64,000 bases of DNA from Cryptomeria japonica (taxonomy: Eukaryota; Streptophyta; Pinopsida; Cupressales; Cupressaceae): assembly GCF_030272615.1 (NCBI RefSeq), contig NC_081406.1, positions 231,496,396-231,560,395 on the forward strand. Direction: 5' to 3'. Under the pieces are notes generated by a model. The model searched no databases. It was not told where the DNA came from and worked only from the letters and a program-made list of their open reading frames with translations. This document shows positions 9,828 through 22,551 of the stretch, in pieces. Positions within the stretch are counted from its first letter, which is position 1. The number at the start of each line of letters is the position of its first letter. The translations under genes and the position numbers were made by a program.

Positions 9828-12800
9828 CTATAGGTAAAGGCTTAATGAAAATATCAGTAATCTATTCCTTTGTAGAGACAATGACTCTAGCTTTACTTCC
9901 TCTTCACTGACTTTTTCCCTCAAGAAATGATACTTGATTGATGCATGTTTAGTCTTTGAATGTTGCACTAGATTCTTTGACATATTAATAGCACTGGAAT
10001 TATCACAATATATGATACTAGGCTCATCATAGATAACACTGATATCATTCAAAATTTGCTTCATCCAAACTACTTGAGTGCAGTTACTACTAGCAACAAT
10101 GTACTCAACTTCAGCAGTAGATAGAGAAACTAAATCTTGTTTCTTACTAGCCCATGAAACCAATTTCTTACCCAAAAAGAAAGCACCACCGGAGGTACTC
10201 TTTCGATTATCATCACCAGCCCAATCAACATCAATGTGATAACATAACATGAAATCATCATTCCTTGGATACCACAAACCATAATCCACAATTCCTTTCA
10301 AGTATCTGAATATCCTCTTTATGGGAGTGGCATGACTCTCTTTTGGATCAGCTTGATATCTAGCAGCCATGCGCACAACATGCATAATGTCAAGTCTATT
10401 TTGAGTCAAATATAATAGTCCACCAACCATAGATCTGTACAAAGACTGGTTAGCTTTCAGAGATTCATCATTTTTAGACAATTTGCAGCCAGCCACCATA
10501 GGAGTTCCAACCGGTTTGGAGTCATCTAACCCAAACTTCTTTAGTAATTCCTTCACATATTTAGTTTGAGATATAAAAATACCTTTTCAAGTCTATGAAA
10601 TCTGAAAACCTAAGGAAAATTTCATCTCTCCTATCATAGACATCTCAAATTCTTTGTTCATATCACCGACAAACTTCATACTCAAGTTATCATCTCCTCC
10701 AAAGATAATATCATCAACAAAAACTTCAACAATCAAGATGTTATCATTCTCAATCTTAAAGTACAAATTACTATCAACAATACCTTTATTAAATCCCAAT
10801 TTCAGCAAATATTTATCCAATCTAGCATACCAGGCTCGAGGGACTTTTTTCAATCTATAAAGAGCTTTCTTCAACTTGAATACCATGTCTCCATCATTTG
10901 ATAGTGAAAATCCATTAGGTTGCTCAATATAGACTTCTTCGTCAAGGTCACCATTTAGAAAAGGTCACTTGACATCCATCTGATATACCTTGAAATCCTT
11001 ATAGGTAGCATATGCAAGCAACAGTCTAACAACTTCATGTCTAGCTACCGGAGCAAAAGTCTCCTCATAATAAATTCCTTCTTTTTGTGAATATCCTTTG
11101 CACACCAATCTTGCTTTATTTCTGGCAACTTCACCGACTTCATTCAATTTTCTCTTGAATACCCATTTCGTGTCAATCACATTCTTATCTTTAGGTCTAG
11201 GCACAAGTTCCCATGTATTCTTCCATAGCCCTTATCCAATTGTCAACTTTGCAAGCTTCAACAAAATCTTTAGGTTCAATTTTAGAAATCAAACACACCT
11301 CTTCAACAGCTAGCCTTCTTCTAGTCATCACACCCTTATTTTTATCACCAAAAATGTAATTTTCAAAATGATTCAATATTACACATCTTGGAGTCTTCTG
11401 ATTATTCTGACTTTTAGGTTCCTGTACCTCTCCATCAACAACAACAATATCCGGATTAACTGTCTCTACCAAATCATTCTGCTTCAATTCTTTAGTCTGA
11501 ATAGGAGTTAGAACAACATGATGACCTTCATCATACCTGCATGCTCTGATCTCTTTTCCAAGGTTCTCATCAATCTTCACATTTTTACTTTCTACTATCT
11601 TCCTTAGTCTCTTATTGCAACATTGATAGGCTTTGCTCTTTGTTGAATATCCCAAGAAAATTCCTTCATCACTTCTTGAATCAAACTTTCCTATATCCTC
11701 ATCTCTCTTGATATAACACTTGCTACCAAAAATTCAAAAATATCTCATAGTAGGAACATGACCAAACCATAGCTCATAATTAGTCTTACTGGTATCTTCT
11801 TTTATATGAACTCAGTTGAATGTGTAAACAATAGTGCTAACAACTTCTCTCCTGTATATCTTCGGAGAATAGTCCTTGTAACATCCAAGACAGTCATGTT
11901 CTTCCTTTCAACAACAACATTCTACTATGGGGTTCTAGGAGAAGATAATTGTCTTCTAATCCCATGCTTCTAATAGAATGAATCAAAATCATTGGAACAA
12001 AATTCTCCTCCTCTGTCAGATATTAGGCATTTCACCTTTAGTCCTGTCTCAATCTCAACCTTTCCTTTGAATATCTTGAATTTGTCCAATGCTTCTAATT
12101 TTTCCTTCAAAAGGACAACCCACATCATCTTGGAATAATCATCAATTAGTAACATAAAATATATGTCACCCTGCACACTTGTAACATTTTTAGGTCCACG
12201 TAGGTCAGTATGCACAAGATCTAGCAATCCATTAGATGTATACTGCTTGCTCTTGAAAGAAATTCTTGTTTGCTTACCCATTTGACATTCCTTAGATACC
12301 GGATTAGCAGGCTTAACAATTTTAGGAAAATCTCTAACAACTTGTGTAGAACTGATCTTAATCATTGAATCAAAATTAACATGACACGTTCTCCTATGCC
12401 ACAACCAACTTTCATCAATCTGAGCAATCAAACAACTTTTCTCACCAGCATTCAAATGAAAGATATTACCTTCAGTCTTAGTTCCTGATGCAATCTGTAT
12501 ACCAGAGGCATTTAGGATCTTACATTTTCCATTCTTGAATTGTAAATCATATCCTTTATCTACCATCTATCCAACACTTAAAATATTATTCTTCAAACCT
12601 TCAACATACAAGACATCATCAATGTTATGCTTACCATCAAGGGAAATAGAACCTCTACCATGGATCACACAGGCTTTGTCATCTCCAAATATCACTATTC
12701 CACCATTATATCTTCCCATACTCACAAATTTTCTTTTATCATCGATCATATGATGTGAACAACCATTGTCAATCACCCATTCATCTTTCTCCTCAATAGT

Positions 12801-13881
12801 GCAGCTTGTGGAATCAACGGGTACTGGTCCATCTTCTTTAATAGCAATAAACACAACTTCATCTCCTTCTAATTATTCATCTATTACACCTTCATCAACA
12901 ACATACTAACAATTCTTCTGATGCTTATACTTTCGGTTAGGCTTGTAAGGCTTATCATACTTCTCATTCCTATTATGCTTAGGAAATTTATCATGCCTAT
13001 CATACTTAAACATCCTTTTTGGACATCTTGAAGAAAAATGTCCTATCTTATTGCAAGAGAAACATTTCAAAGGCAATTCTCCATCATACTTACCGGCTCC
13101 TTTAGGCATTCTCTAGGAAATCAATGCTTCAAGGTCCTCCAATTCTCTTTCTTGCTCTTCAATTTCTCTTCTCTCTCTCTCATATCTAGATATTCTGCAT
13201 TCTTTAGGATCATATTTTTTCTTTCCAGATATAGATGCTCTAAATGTTGTATCAGACTTTCCATGTGATTCACCAAATTCGATTAGTTCAAATGCAAAAA
13301 TCTTTCCAACCAACATATCTCTTGTCACAATAGTCACACTCTGGATCTCATCAATAGAAGATACTTTATGTTTGTAAGCTAGAGGCAATGATCTTGACAT
13401 CTTAGCAATAATTTCATCTTCTTGAAGGGTTCCACCAGCACATCTGATACCTAGGACAATTTCATTCATCTTATCCATAAAGGAATTTATGTTCTCATCT
13501 TCACCCATTCTCAACATCTCATAAAGTTTCCCTTTCAAACTCTGCAACTTAGAAACTTTTACTTGTTTATCTCCTTCATACAAGGTCTCAAGCTTCTCCC
13601 AGATCTCATGTGCAGTTTGAAGTCCCATTACATTAGTCATCTCTGAATCAATTAGGGAACTCAACAATGCTTCTTTAGCTCTAATGTTATTTTTTAGCTT
13701 CCTTAATCTCATCTACAGTAGTCGGTCCATTCATAGGAACAAAATAGGCATTCTTTGTAATCTTCTAGTAATATTCTCCAAGACATCTCAAGTGCACCTC
13801 CATCCAGTTCTTCCATATAGCATAGTTACTTCCATCAAATCTTGGACTCTCCTTCTTAAAGATAACACCTCTAGTTGCCAT
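9828..13881 (-). pseudogene. Copia-1 gag-pol remnant
   Basis: Gag starts at ATG 13881 (MATRGVIFKKESPRFDGSNY), typical of Copia Gag. A TAG and a frameshift near 13712-13765 follow, then the UBN2-type Gag core (13712-13113) and a CCHC knuckle CFSCNKIGHFSSRC. The protease active-site triplet is D-N-G (12762-12770) instead of D-S/T-G. The integrase zinc segment (WLWHRRTCHVNF, CQMGK) and core (VHTDLRGP, ISDRGGEF) are at 12566-11970. RT is at 11204-10593 with F-V-D-D near 10715. RT tail and RNase H (HIDVDWAG, CDNSSAINMSKN) are at 10556-9828. In-frame stops include TAG at 13113, 12906, 12567 and 11970. The segment 11655-11197 is in another frame. Nothing functional can be made. Confidence 0.93.
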
Positions 13882-13924
13882 CCTGGATCTCCTTAAGCAG
13901 TGAAGCTTCTTTAGGAGGATCTGT

Positions 13925-13935
13925 CTCTGATACCA
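13925..13935 (-). promoter_or_regulatory. Copia-1 primer binding site
   Basis: Minus-strand TGGTATCAGAG lies two bases inside the 5' LTR end (13938). It matches the sequence complementary to the 3' end of initiator methionine tRNA used by most plant Copia elements. The same two-base AT spacer is seen in Copia-2 and in the element at 39112. Confidence 0.88.
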
Positions 13936-13937
13936 AT

Positions 13938-15288
13938 TGTTGGCAACAATAATGAGGAAAAACTGAGAGGGGGGGTGAATCAATTTTCACTGGATTAACA
14001 AACTCAAGCACAAATATAAATCTGATAAATTACAAAAACAAAAAAGATAAGAAAAATGATAAAACAACACACAACACCAAGATTTTGATGTGGAAAACCA
14101 GGTTAAGGGAAAAACCACGGTGGGAACATACCCACAATAAGATGATACTTTGCAATAGTATGTGAGAATATTACAATGGGGAATGCACCAACATTCAGAC
14201 ACACTACCTAGAGCTTACAACTCAAGATACCATAACCTGGAAGGCTACAACCCTTAGGGAAGGTTCACTACCTTACAAGGAAGTCTCACTAACTTACAAA
14301 AAGATTTAGATAATAATCTAAAATTAAATGAACTACAATAATAGCATTTGCAAATGCCTAAAGATAGTTCTGGTTAAGCACATTTGTTTTCTCTACAACA
14401 CCAATCTCTTCTCAATCGCAATATCGAAGGATGAATCACTTGATAACATATACACCACTGTTTGATAATGCAGACACAACCTCGATACCTAAATTACATG
14501 AATATATCACTTATATATACAATTCATCAACCTTGACAAAAAGGTCTACTAAACCCTCAACACCCAATTACAAAATTACATCACATGATACAAAGATCGA
14601 CCACCAAACCAATATAATGATATAAATCTCAATATAAAATGGAACTAATTCAAATTCCCAAATGCTCATCAACACCGATAATCATGCCAAGATCAATCAC
14701 CACATGCTACACCACCAGGAAAACCGCATAACATGAAGAACATCACTAGTTTAGCAAAATCACCAATAACTCACACAAAGATCAATGTGGATCATAAAAA
14801 AAAAGAGGACATAATTAGGAAAAAACAACAAATACATTAAAATCATCAGTAACAACTGTACCAACACTACTTATCAAATCTTCATCGATCAACTTCTGCA
14901 ACTCAAGAACACTCAAACAACAACAACTGTCACGAAGAAAGATAACTTGCAGAGCACCAAATCACGAACCATCTGACATGAAGACACACAAGACCATCCA
15001 AAATAATCTCCCAAACTTTTAAGCTCAAGATCTGATCACATCAGAATATACCAGAGGTAATACTAAACTCTGCAAAGCACTAATCATAAAAAGAAACTGC
15101 AAACCGAATCATGTGATATGATCAATTAAGTTTCCCGAATCACCAAAACCAATACAAAAATATATAATGATACTAGAAATACTCCATACACAAAAACATG
15201 ATCCCAATAAACCAATCTGCAATTATTAGAGAAAGAATATGTTGACATCAATGACAACAACATATCCTAGCAATAGCAATGTCCACCA
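13938..15288 (-). repeat. Copia-1 5' LTR
   Basis: 1351 bases, plus-strand TGTTGGCAAC...GTCCACCA, homologous to 8107-9452 over its full length. The outer end has changed from TCCAACA to TCCACCA. The TATAAATA of the other copy is TATATATA here (near 14512). A 7-base G-run at the plus-strand left edge is conserved. The target duplication GAAGA follows at 15289. Confidence 0.93.
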
Positions 15289-15293
15289 GAAGA

Positions 15294-16474
15294 AGAAGAT
15301 GACTTTGAAGTCTCTCCATCTTCCCCTTCTCAGGACACATTTCAAAATGTGGATTTTGTAGATGAGCCACTAGATGTAGACAAGACAATTGTCCCAAGCA
15401 CAATCTCCGAGGAGGATGCAAATGATTAAAGGAAACTTGTTGTCGCACGACTTTTGTCTAATGATGAATTCATTAAGACACCAAAATTCAAAAGTTTTTG
15501 GTTGTGGGCCAAATTAAAGAATATGTCAATAAGATGAGATGGTAGATTTTGATAGGGAGAATATAGATATTACTCCCGATGAGGCCAGGAAAATGACCAA
15601 GGCAAGTGATATGATTTTGGCGTCGAGGTGGGATATTGATTAAAAAATTGTATTAGACAAACTTATGAAACAAGAAGACCCCATTTACGCCAAAGAGTTT
15701 GGTACTCATGGTATAGGGTTTAATCCCAGTATAAAGACATTGGCATAGCGGTCAAGGTCCCCCAACATTGACAAGCCTAGACTTATATATGGGGTAGAAG
15801 AAAAAGTTGGAGATGCAACTGTAAGATCATTGAGAGACACATCAACTGTTGAGTTAGCTATGTTTGCATTAAATTCTTCATTATTTACGAAGATATTTGT
15901 TGAAGAAGAGAGGAGACATGAAATACTGAAGAAGCAACATGTTGCCTTAAATGCTAGTTTTGATCAATTGTTTATAGAGAATGCAAAATTGAGAAAATAA
16001 ATAACAAAGAGAGATTCTTATTCTACTATTGTAATGAAGAGGCAAAAGCCTCCCCAAGGACAACAAATACAAATTAGACTTCAGATTGGAGTTGGTGAGC
16101 CAAAGGGCATCCCCTCTGTTACTATTTTTTATCTTGAAATATTGAGTGATAAAAATAGGGCATTAGCCAAGGTAATTAAAAATAAGGACAAAATGCTAGA
16201 TTTGGCCAAGGTCAAAAGAAAAGAGAAATGCCTGAAGATCATGAAGAACACAATTTTGCATCTTCTAGGGAAATTTTTGAATAAATTAGATGAGGTTCAT
16301 GCCTCAAATATACATATTTTTTAGGTCCATAGGCAATTGCAGGACCTTGTCTCATTTTTAAGCCATTGAAAGCCACATGGCATCTGAGAGCCACTATTTT
16401 GAAAGAAACATTCTTGGAAGTAAAGAAATTGTTGTCTAGCCCTCCAATTATTGGGGCCAAATGGAAATTTATTA
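15294..16474 (+). pseudogene. Host unit 1, segment 2 (acidic then coiled-coil-like)
   Basis: This continues the plus-strand gene-like sequence after Copia-1. The first part is acidic and Ser/Pro-rich (EEDDFEVSPSSPSQDTF, then DEPLDVDKTIVPS), ending in a TGA/TAG-littered region. From about 15880 to 16320 the translation is Lys/Glu/Leu-rich with heptad-like spacing (for example AKVKRKEKCLKIMKN), suggesting a coiled coil. The segment ends GAAATTTA next to the long-LTR element. AAATTTA recurs at 37232-37238, after which Lys-rich coding resumes. Stops and frame changes show it is dead. Product unknown. Confidence 0.45.
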
Positions 16475-19400
16475 TGTAATGCCCCACCAAGAAACCCTAG
16501 AGGAATTGACTAACATTTCCCAAAAAGAGGTGAAAATATTTTTGTTAAACATCAAACGAATACTTTGTACATTAAGAGGATAAGATTAAGTTAACTTACA
16601 CAAGCAGAAGACTACTACAACTTCTCCCCTAAGGTTTCTCAATGTGGTTACTTAATCTAACCATATATTAATTAAGGAATTAATGTAAAACAAAGATATA
16701 ATTTAATACATACATGTACTTAAGCAGCATAGTGATTCATACAATTACATTGCATCAAATAAATATTTCTAAAGCTATCTTCATTGACAAAACACAATAA
16801 GATGAACATGTGCATATTTAATTACAAGATTAATGTTTTCATTAACTGGCATAGAAAACCTATCATCTAAAACTCATTCCAGTTACAAAAGATTACATCA
16901 TCAATACATCAAAATTTCATCATAAGTACATCATAATTACATCATGGTTACATTATTGCCATGAAGACATGTATACACAGGTTACATCTGATACACATAA
17001 GTACAATTTATAGAAACATAAGGTCACCATCTGAAACACTAATCTAACCAAATCTAAGAGAGAGAAAGTTGGAACAAATATGAAGCCAATCCATGCAAGA
17101 TCGGTACAAAATCTCTGATGGAAGAAGGCAAATGCCACCCGACCATGTGGACCCCAAAATACCACCCCCTATGCAAGGAGATAGACATAAGGCCCTCAAG
17201 CATACAAACAAGGAAATACAATACATGGTCTAAACACAATTCCACCAGGTTAAGTCACAAACAAAGAATACTGCAAATGGGATTACTCTAGAGGCCGCAA
17301 CCACATAGGCAAGACTCTAGTGCTCACAAGGGGAGAGTATCATTGCATAGCTTGACATAGGTTATCTTGGTAGGTCTCTATAGGCCCCAACCCCCATCTT
17401 AGGTTATCCTGGTAGCCTCTCCCAACCCTCGACCCCCATACAAGTCTCATGCAGAACCAACATATTTCATGAGAATAATGTAGTTGATCTTTCCATTCCA
17501 GGCCTTCCAGACCTCATCTTGAGCCTAAACAATAACTCAAGATATGAGCGGGATATCCATTATCTTGTTTAATGTGTTTAAAACCCAAATCACCCCCCAC
17601 GAGTTCATTAATTAGGTCATCACCTATCAAGGAAACTTCCAATGGGTTCTCTTGGTAGCCACTTTGGGCCCCGACCTCCACTTGGAAGCCACTCCCCCTC
17701 ATGACACAAATATACTCAAATCCATCCATCACCAAATAAATCATCATAAAATAATCTCATGAGTCTCATAAAAAGATCATAAGCACCATACACCAAATAA
17801 TGAGATCCAACAAAATCTGGAAGTACATCGCATCTCAACCAAATTAGCATCATATACAAAAGCTTCCATCAAAGAGCTCAACATAGATCAATGCCAAAAG
17901 GAGAGTAATCTTATAATCCCAAGAGATTGATAAGCCATCACAAACTTCCATAATTAAAGACCAACAAAAATGTGAACAAAATAACACTGACAAAAGAAAC
18001 TGATTTCAAAGACTAACCTTTGGAGCCCCCAAAAGACATTCGGGCAAACCAACACAAAAAGGCACAAAAACCTAATACAAATTGGTTTAGGTTACTATAA
18101 CATTTAAGGACAAGGGTTTGGTTTATTAAAACATCAAAAAAAATACCAAGGTTAATAAAATTCACATCATAGGCATGTGGATAGCATTCATATAACAACC
18201 ATGTGATAACCATTTTAAGTATTAGTAATAATTATTATCCAACTATACATGTGGTTTTCAATTATGAGACCATAAATATATGATAGTGCAATAAAACTAA
18301 TTTAAAGTCCATTTCATAGGTGTATATTCAAAACAATAAAAATATTAATATTATCAATAATTTTCTTTTAATTAAGAAAGATTAATTATTAATCATCCAA
18401 AAAAATCATCAATATAAATTAAAATACCATTTAAAATATTTGACAAAAATAAAATATATAAATTAAAAATACCATTTATTATATTTTATTACTGGCCACA
18501 TTAATTACTCGTTGGGCATAAAAGAATATACATATACACTGTTGAACATTGACAAATAAATAAGCAGACAAATATCATATTAATTTAATATTAATACGTT
18601 GTCAAATTAATTTAGGAATAAATTATCACTGGCAAATTATTTTAAAATTTTTGGACACAATATATTAATCTCAGTGCCAAATAATTTAATAATTAATGAT
18701 AATTTTATTGCTGGCATATAAACTAAATATTGCAGGGCACATAAAAATATGATTTTTTGTGCATAACAACATTGCAAATTAAATTACAAATTAAAAAAGT
18801 GGGCGAAATCAAATTAATTTAATTTAAAACAAAAATCAAAAAAGAAATTCATAATTAATTTTTAAAAACAAAAATCAATACTTTTTTTCAAAAAGAAATT
18901 TATAATTAATTTCTAAAGACAAAAAATAAATACCTTTTAAAATGAAATTTATAGTTTTTTTTTTTTTTAAAACAAAAATCAATAATTTTTAAAAAGGAAT
19001 TCATAAGACTGTAAACACAATTTTACAGATATCAAATTAATATGACAAAATTTACAGGCTCCAACCCATTGAACAAAATTTAATAATTAAAATTGATAAA
19101 TACAATGTCAAATTAAGAAATATCTCCAGATATACATAGACAAAGAAATGATTATATATACATTTTTTTTTTAAATTGCAAAGACTTAATTGGTCAAACC
19201 CCAAATTCACAGGTGATAAATTCAAATAACGTAATCTATTGAAATTACAAATGTCCCCATTCGAATCATACATATAGAAAATCACAAAAAATTTCATAAT
19301 TAAAATTATTAAATTAAAATTCACAAACGTCACTTTTATAATCACAATTTATAATTAAAATTTTATAAATACATGAATAGATTAAAATCTCCAAACAATA

Positions 19401-20844
19401 GATCTACACCACAAAATCATAACAAAAATTTATAATACATTACACTCATAATCAAAATTTCCAAATCCAATCTAAGACAAAATAATCAATCTAATTTTCA
19501 GAAAACAATTAAGACATATTCAACTAATTTTTTTTACTAAACTTCCAAAGGAAAATCACAATCAAACTGAAATTTAATCCCTACCTCAGTTCGCAATCTG
19601 GGAAGAACTCTTATCAGAGAAAACTTTGAATCAGAACTCCAATCCACTGCAAATTCTTCACAAAAACCCTAAAAGAACATGGCGAAAGGAAAAGTTCCCT
19701 TCTCTGCAAATTTTTCAGACTGATAGAAGTTTCTTTCAATTTCCCTTGTCCACAAAAGGAAACTTGCTTTTCCTATTATTACTTCAATTAAATAACTTCC
19801 AATTTAAATTTCTATTTTTTAATTTTCATTATATTTATATATTAATTTTTTATTATTATATTTTAAATAATAACTTAATCTATTAAATATTCAAGCTTAT
19901 ATTATAATTTATTTATTTAAACATTAATATTAATTTGATGATTAATTAATATGGTAAAAATATCCAACACATAAATGTATTATGTATATATTGTTTAATT
20001 TCAAAACACACATACATAAGTAATTCAATCATATTAACACAAATTAGGTAAAACCTTATAATAAAAATGTATTAAAAAACTACTAAAACACAATAACAAA
20101 TAAAACCAAAATACAACACAAATACATACCCATAAACAACATACCAAGGACATTGGATTTTGCCTACGTGGCACTCTAATCGGGTTGACACAAGACCGAA
20201 AACATTGCTCTAATATTGAGAAAAGACTAGGGTTAGAGAAATGAGCCTTATGTTATCTCGACAACTTCCATCAGGATAATGTTGGCAAGTTCAGACTTGT
20301 GAAACCAGGTGGAGTCGATGCCTTGCACCTACAACTTGCATAACACCAAACATTTGAAAATACTTATACATATATCCAACATTTACAGGCTGGGTGGAGG
20401 AGGGTTTGACATTTCATGTCTCTCTGAAGTGAGTGATGGGAGATCATCCCCTCACACCCCATACAGACTCATACACATACATGAAAATGAAGACATGATA
20501 TTTCTCATACATAAAGTAAACATGTCAAACCATGGTTAGTATATAAGCATAAAATTTAAGGTCTAAGCATCCATAAAGATATAATGTATAACCAACATTT
20601 ATTAAATCCAAAACATCATAACATTGTATCATGATTAAAGTCATCACAACATAGAGTATTATCCAACCACATAAACAACATATGAGGTCAACCAGAGTCA
20701 AACTAGGTTAAAAAGATTTTGGTCAAGGGAGAGGCATTGCAAATAACACAATGATTAAGGAAACTCCTCATGTGGAGAGACATGAGATGATATTGAAAGA
20801 AAAATTAAATTTATTCAAATACTTGCAACATTGGAGAATTCCCA
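16475..20844 (-). repeat. Left long LTR (3' LTR of the long-LTR element)
   Basis: About 4.4 kb, homologous to 30805-37231. It begins TGTAATGCCCC, and GAGGCATTGCA (20731-20741) is nearly its inverted complement. Inside are imperfect direct repeats of a GGTTATCYTGGTAG...CGACCCCCAT block (near 17358, 17400 and 17643). An extremely A/T-rich section follows (18250-19600), then a short segment with CATGGCGAAAGGAAAAG near 19680. The small open frames here are not conserved in the right copy. No gene is supported. Confidence 0.75.
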
Positions 20845-20996
20845 AAATGTATAATAGACACCTTAGGCTATTAGGTTAACTACATATCTATTAATACAGT
20901 GCAATCTTTTGTACACATGTAAGTTCATGTTATTATCCTTTATATACAATGACATATGAAAGAAAAAGGAAAGATACGACATTTGACACATATAGG
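20845..20996. other. Internal remnant of the long-LTR element, left part
   Basis: About 150 bases between the left long LTR and Copia-2, with no reading frame or recognisable motif. A clear polypurine tract, expected here for a minus-strand element, is not visible. This weakens the boundary call for the left LTR. It ends with ATAGG, the Copia-2 target duplication. Confidence 0.5.
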
Positions 20997-22487
20997 TGTT
21001 GGCAATATAACAAGGATATTGAGAAGGTTGTTGATGATTATGGACATAACTGATTAAAGATGTTTTACTGTCTTGATATTATTATTTTGTCATTGATGTC
21101 AAGAAATTGATTTTCTAATTCAGTATGATGTTGCCATATCTTAAGAAATATGATATGAAGATTATAAAGAAGTCGGTAAAGACACATGAATGAATATGAT
21201 GAATAAAGGGATAAGTTATTCAATGGGCAACTCTACCAAGTCAGAGAATGATGAGATCTTGATGTTTTAGATTATTTTAACATCATACATATGTTGTAAA
21301 ATGTAAAGGTTAATACTACACTATATTATCAACCAAAGAACCTAGTCGGTAAACCCTAAGGAACCTAATCGATAAACCCTAAGGTTATTGCAGTCGGTTA
21401 ATGAAGACAGAATGTCTACCGAGTAAAGTTTAGTATTCACCGAGTTGTAACCGAGCTATAACAAAATGCATTAAATGTTTACATGTGATATTTAATGAAA
21501 GAAGCTGATGAGCTAGAGCGAATCAATGATTGGAAAGCCGTGGAAGAAGTCTATTAACAAATCTAAGGTAATGGAAAGTCGGCAAGAAGATCTACAGCTC
21601 AGATTGAACCACATTACCCTAACACAAGTTCCAAGATGATTGTGCAAGTTCTAAGGTAGGGTAAAACATTTTTCAAATCGTAAGGTACAATGAACCTGGA
21701 CAAGATTGAAGATCTAATGGCTATGATTGATCATGGTAAATGTGATCAAGGAGATTAAGCGGTTAGATGATTGTTTATAAATAAGGAACTATTGATAAAC
21801 AGTGTATGCGGGCAAGTGTATGCATAGGGATGCTACATAGTGATCACTGAGCACAAAAGCTTGAAGACCTGTTGGAATAACACAGTATTGATGCCCAGCA
21901 GATAGACAAGAATAGTTCTATGTCTAGATTGTGTTGAAAAAATTAGAATCTGCTTTAGCATTTTAGATGTAAAGTTGCAGATAGATTGTATTACTGTTAG
22001 CTTATGAAAGTAACATGAAATCTCTTAATCGAGTGGACTTAACAGTCTTATAAGTAAATCCTCTAACAAGGTGACATTCTAAATGAGTGTTTGAAATCCT
22101 TTGACAAGGTCACTTCTAACAAAGTGAAGATCCTAACAAATATGAGGGAAATCCCTTAACCAGGTCACATCTAGCAATGTGTTTTGTAATCTTTAACTTG
22201 ATTGGCTTTTAACCGAGCATACTCTAGAAGAGTATATTTCTTAGTGGGTTTGAAATCCCATAGTGGGTTTTCCCTATTTGGGTTTCCACGTTAAATCTGG
22301 TGTTATGAGGTTTATATTGTTTATATGCTTTTGAGTTTGCATGTTTGATAGTTTTTATTCTATGACTGATATATGTTACTAAGGTTGAATCTGATGTTTT
22401 CATTGATGATTAAGTTTGTATGATTCACCCCCCCCCCCATCTTGTTGGTTATCGGATCTGTACTTATATTAAGTATCAAAACTATCA
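20997..22487 (+). repeat. Copia-2 5' LTR
   Basis: 1491 bases, TGTTGGCAAT...AACTATCA. A TATAAATA box lies at 21776-21783, and a C-tract of about 11 C (GATTCACCCC...) lies about 60 bases from the end. It carries a tandem duplication of about 23 bases (GAACCTARTCGRTAAACCCT, near 21339-21383) that is single-copy in the 3' LTR and explains most of the 21-base length difference. Confidence 0.94.
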
Positions 22488-22489
22488 AT

Positions 22490-22502
22490 TGGTATCAGAG
22501 CC
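22490..22502 (+). promoter_or_regulatory. Copia-2 primer binding site
   Basis: TGGTATCAGAGCC follows the LTR end after a two-base spacer. It is a full-length match to the usual initiator-Met tRNA primer site of plant Copia elements. Confidence 0.92.
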
Positions 22503-22551
22503 TTGGACTCCGAAAGGAAAGTTTAAAGGCACTTGAGTTAAAGATCCAAAG

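Larger units (their letters stand above)
8107..15288 (-). mobile_element. Copia-1: full-length Ty1/Copia element, decayed
   Basis: Two LTRs (8107-9452 and 13938-15288) flank a minus-strand gag-pol remnant in Copia order: protease, integrase, RT, RNase H. A perfect 5-base target duplication GAAGA lies at 8102-8106 and 15289-15293. The primer binding site and polypurine tract are in the correct places for minus orientation. The element sits inside the plus-strand host sequence, whose reading frame resumes after it. LTR-to-LTR differences are numerous, including small indels, so it is an old insertion. It cannot make its own proteins. Confidence 0.95.

Noticed and set aside
16239-16490. Minus-strand frame at the junction of the host sequence and the long LTR
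   Set aside because: It crosses an insertion boundary and is antisense to coiled-coil-like text. No domain is visible.
20309-20539. Plus-strand frame in the left long LTR, also visible near 36781 in the right LTR
   Set aside because: Both copies are short, differ by indels, lack a conserved start and show no domain. Their recurrence reflects LTR homology.
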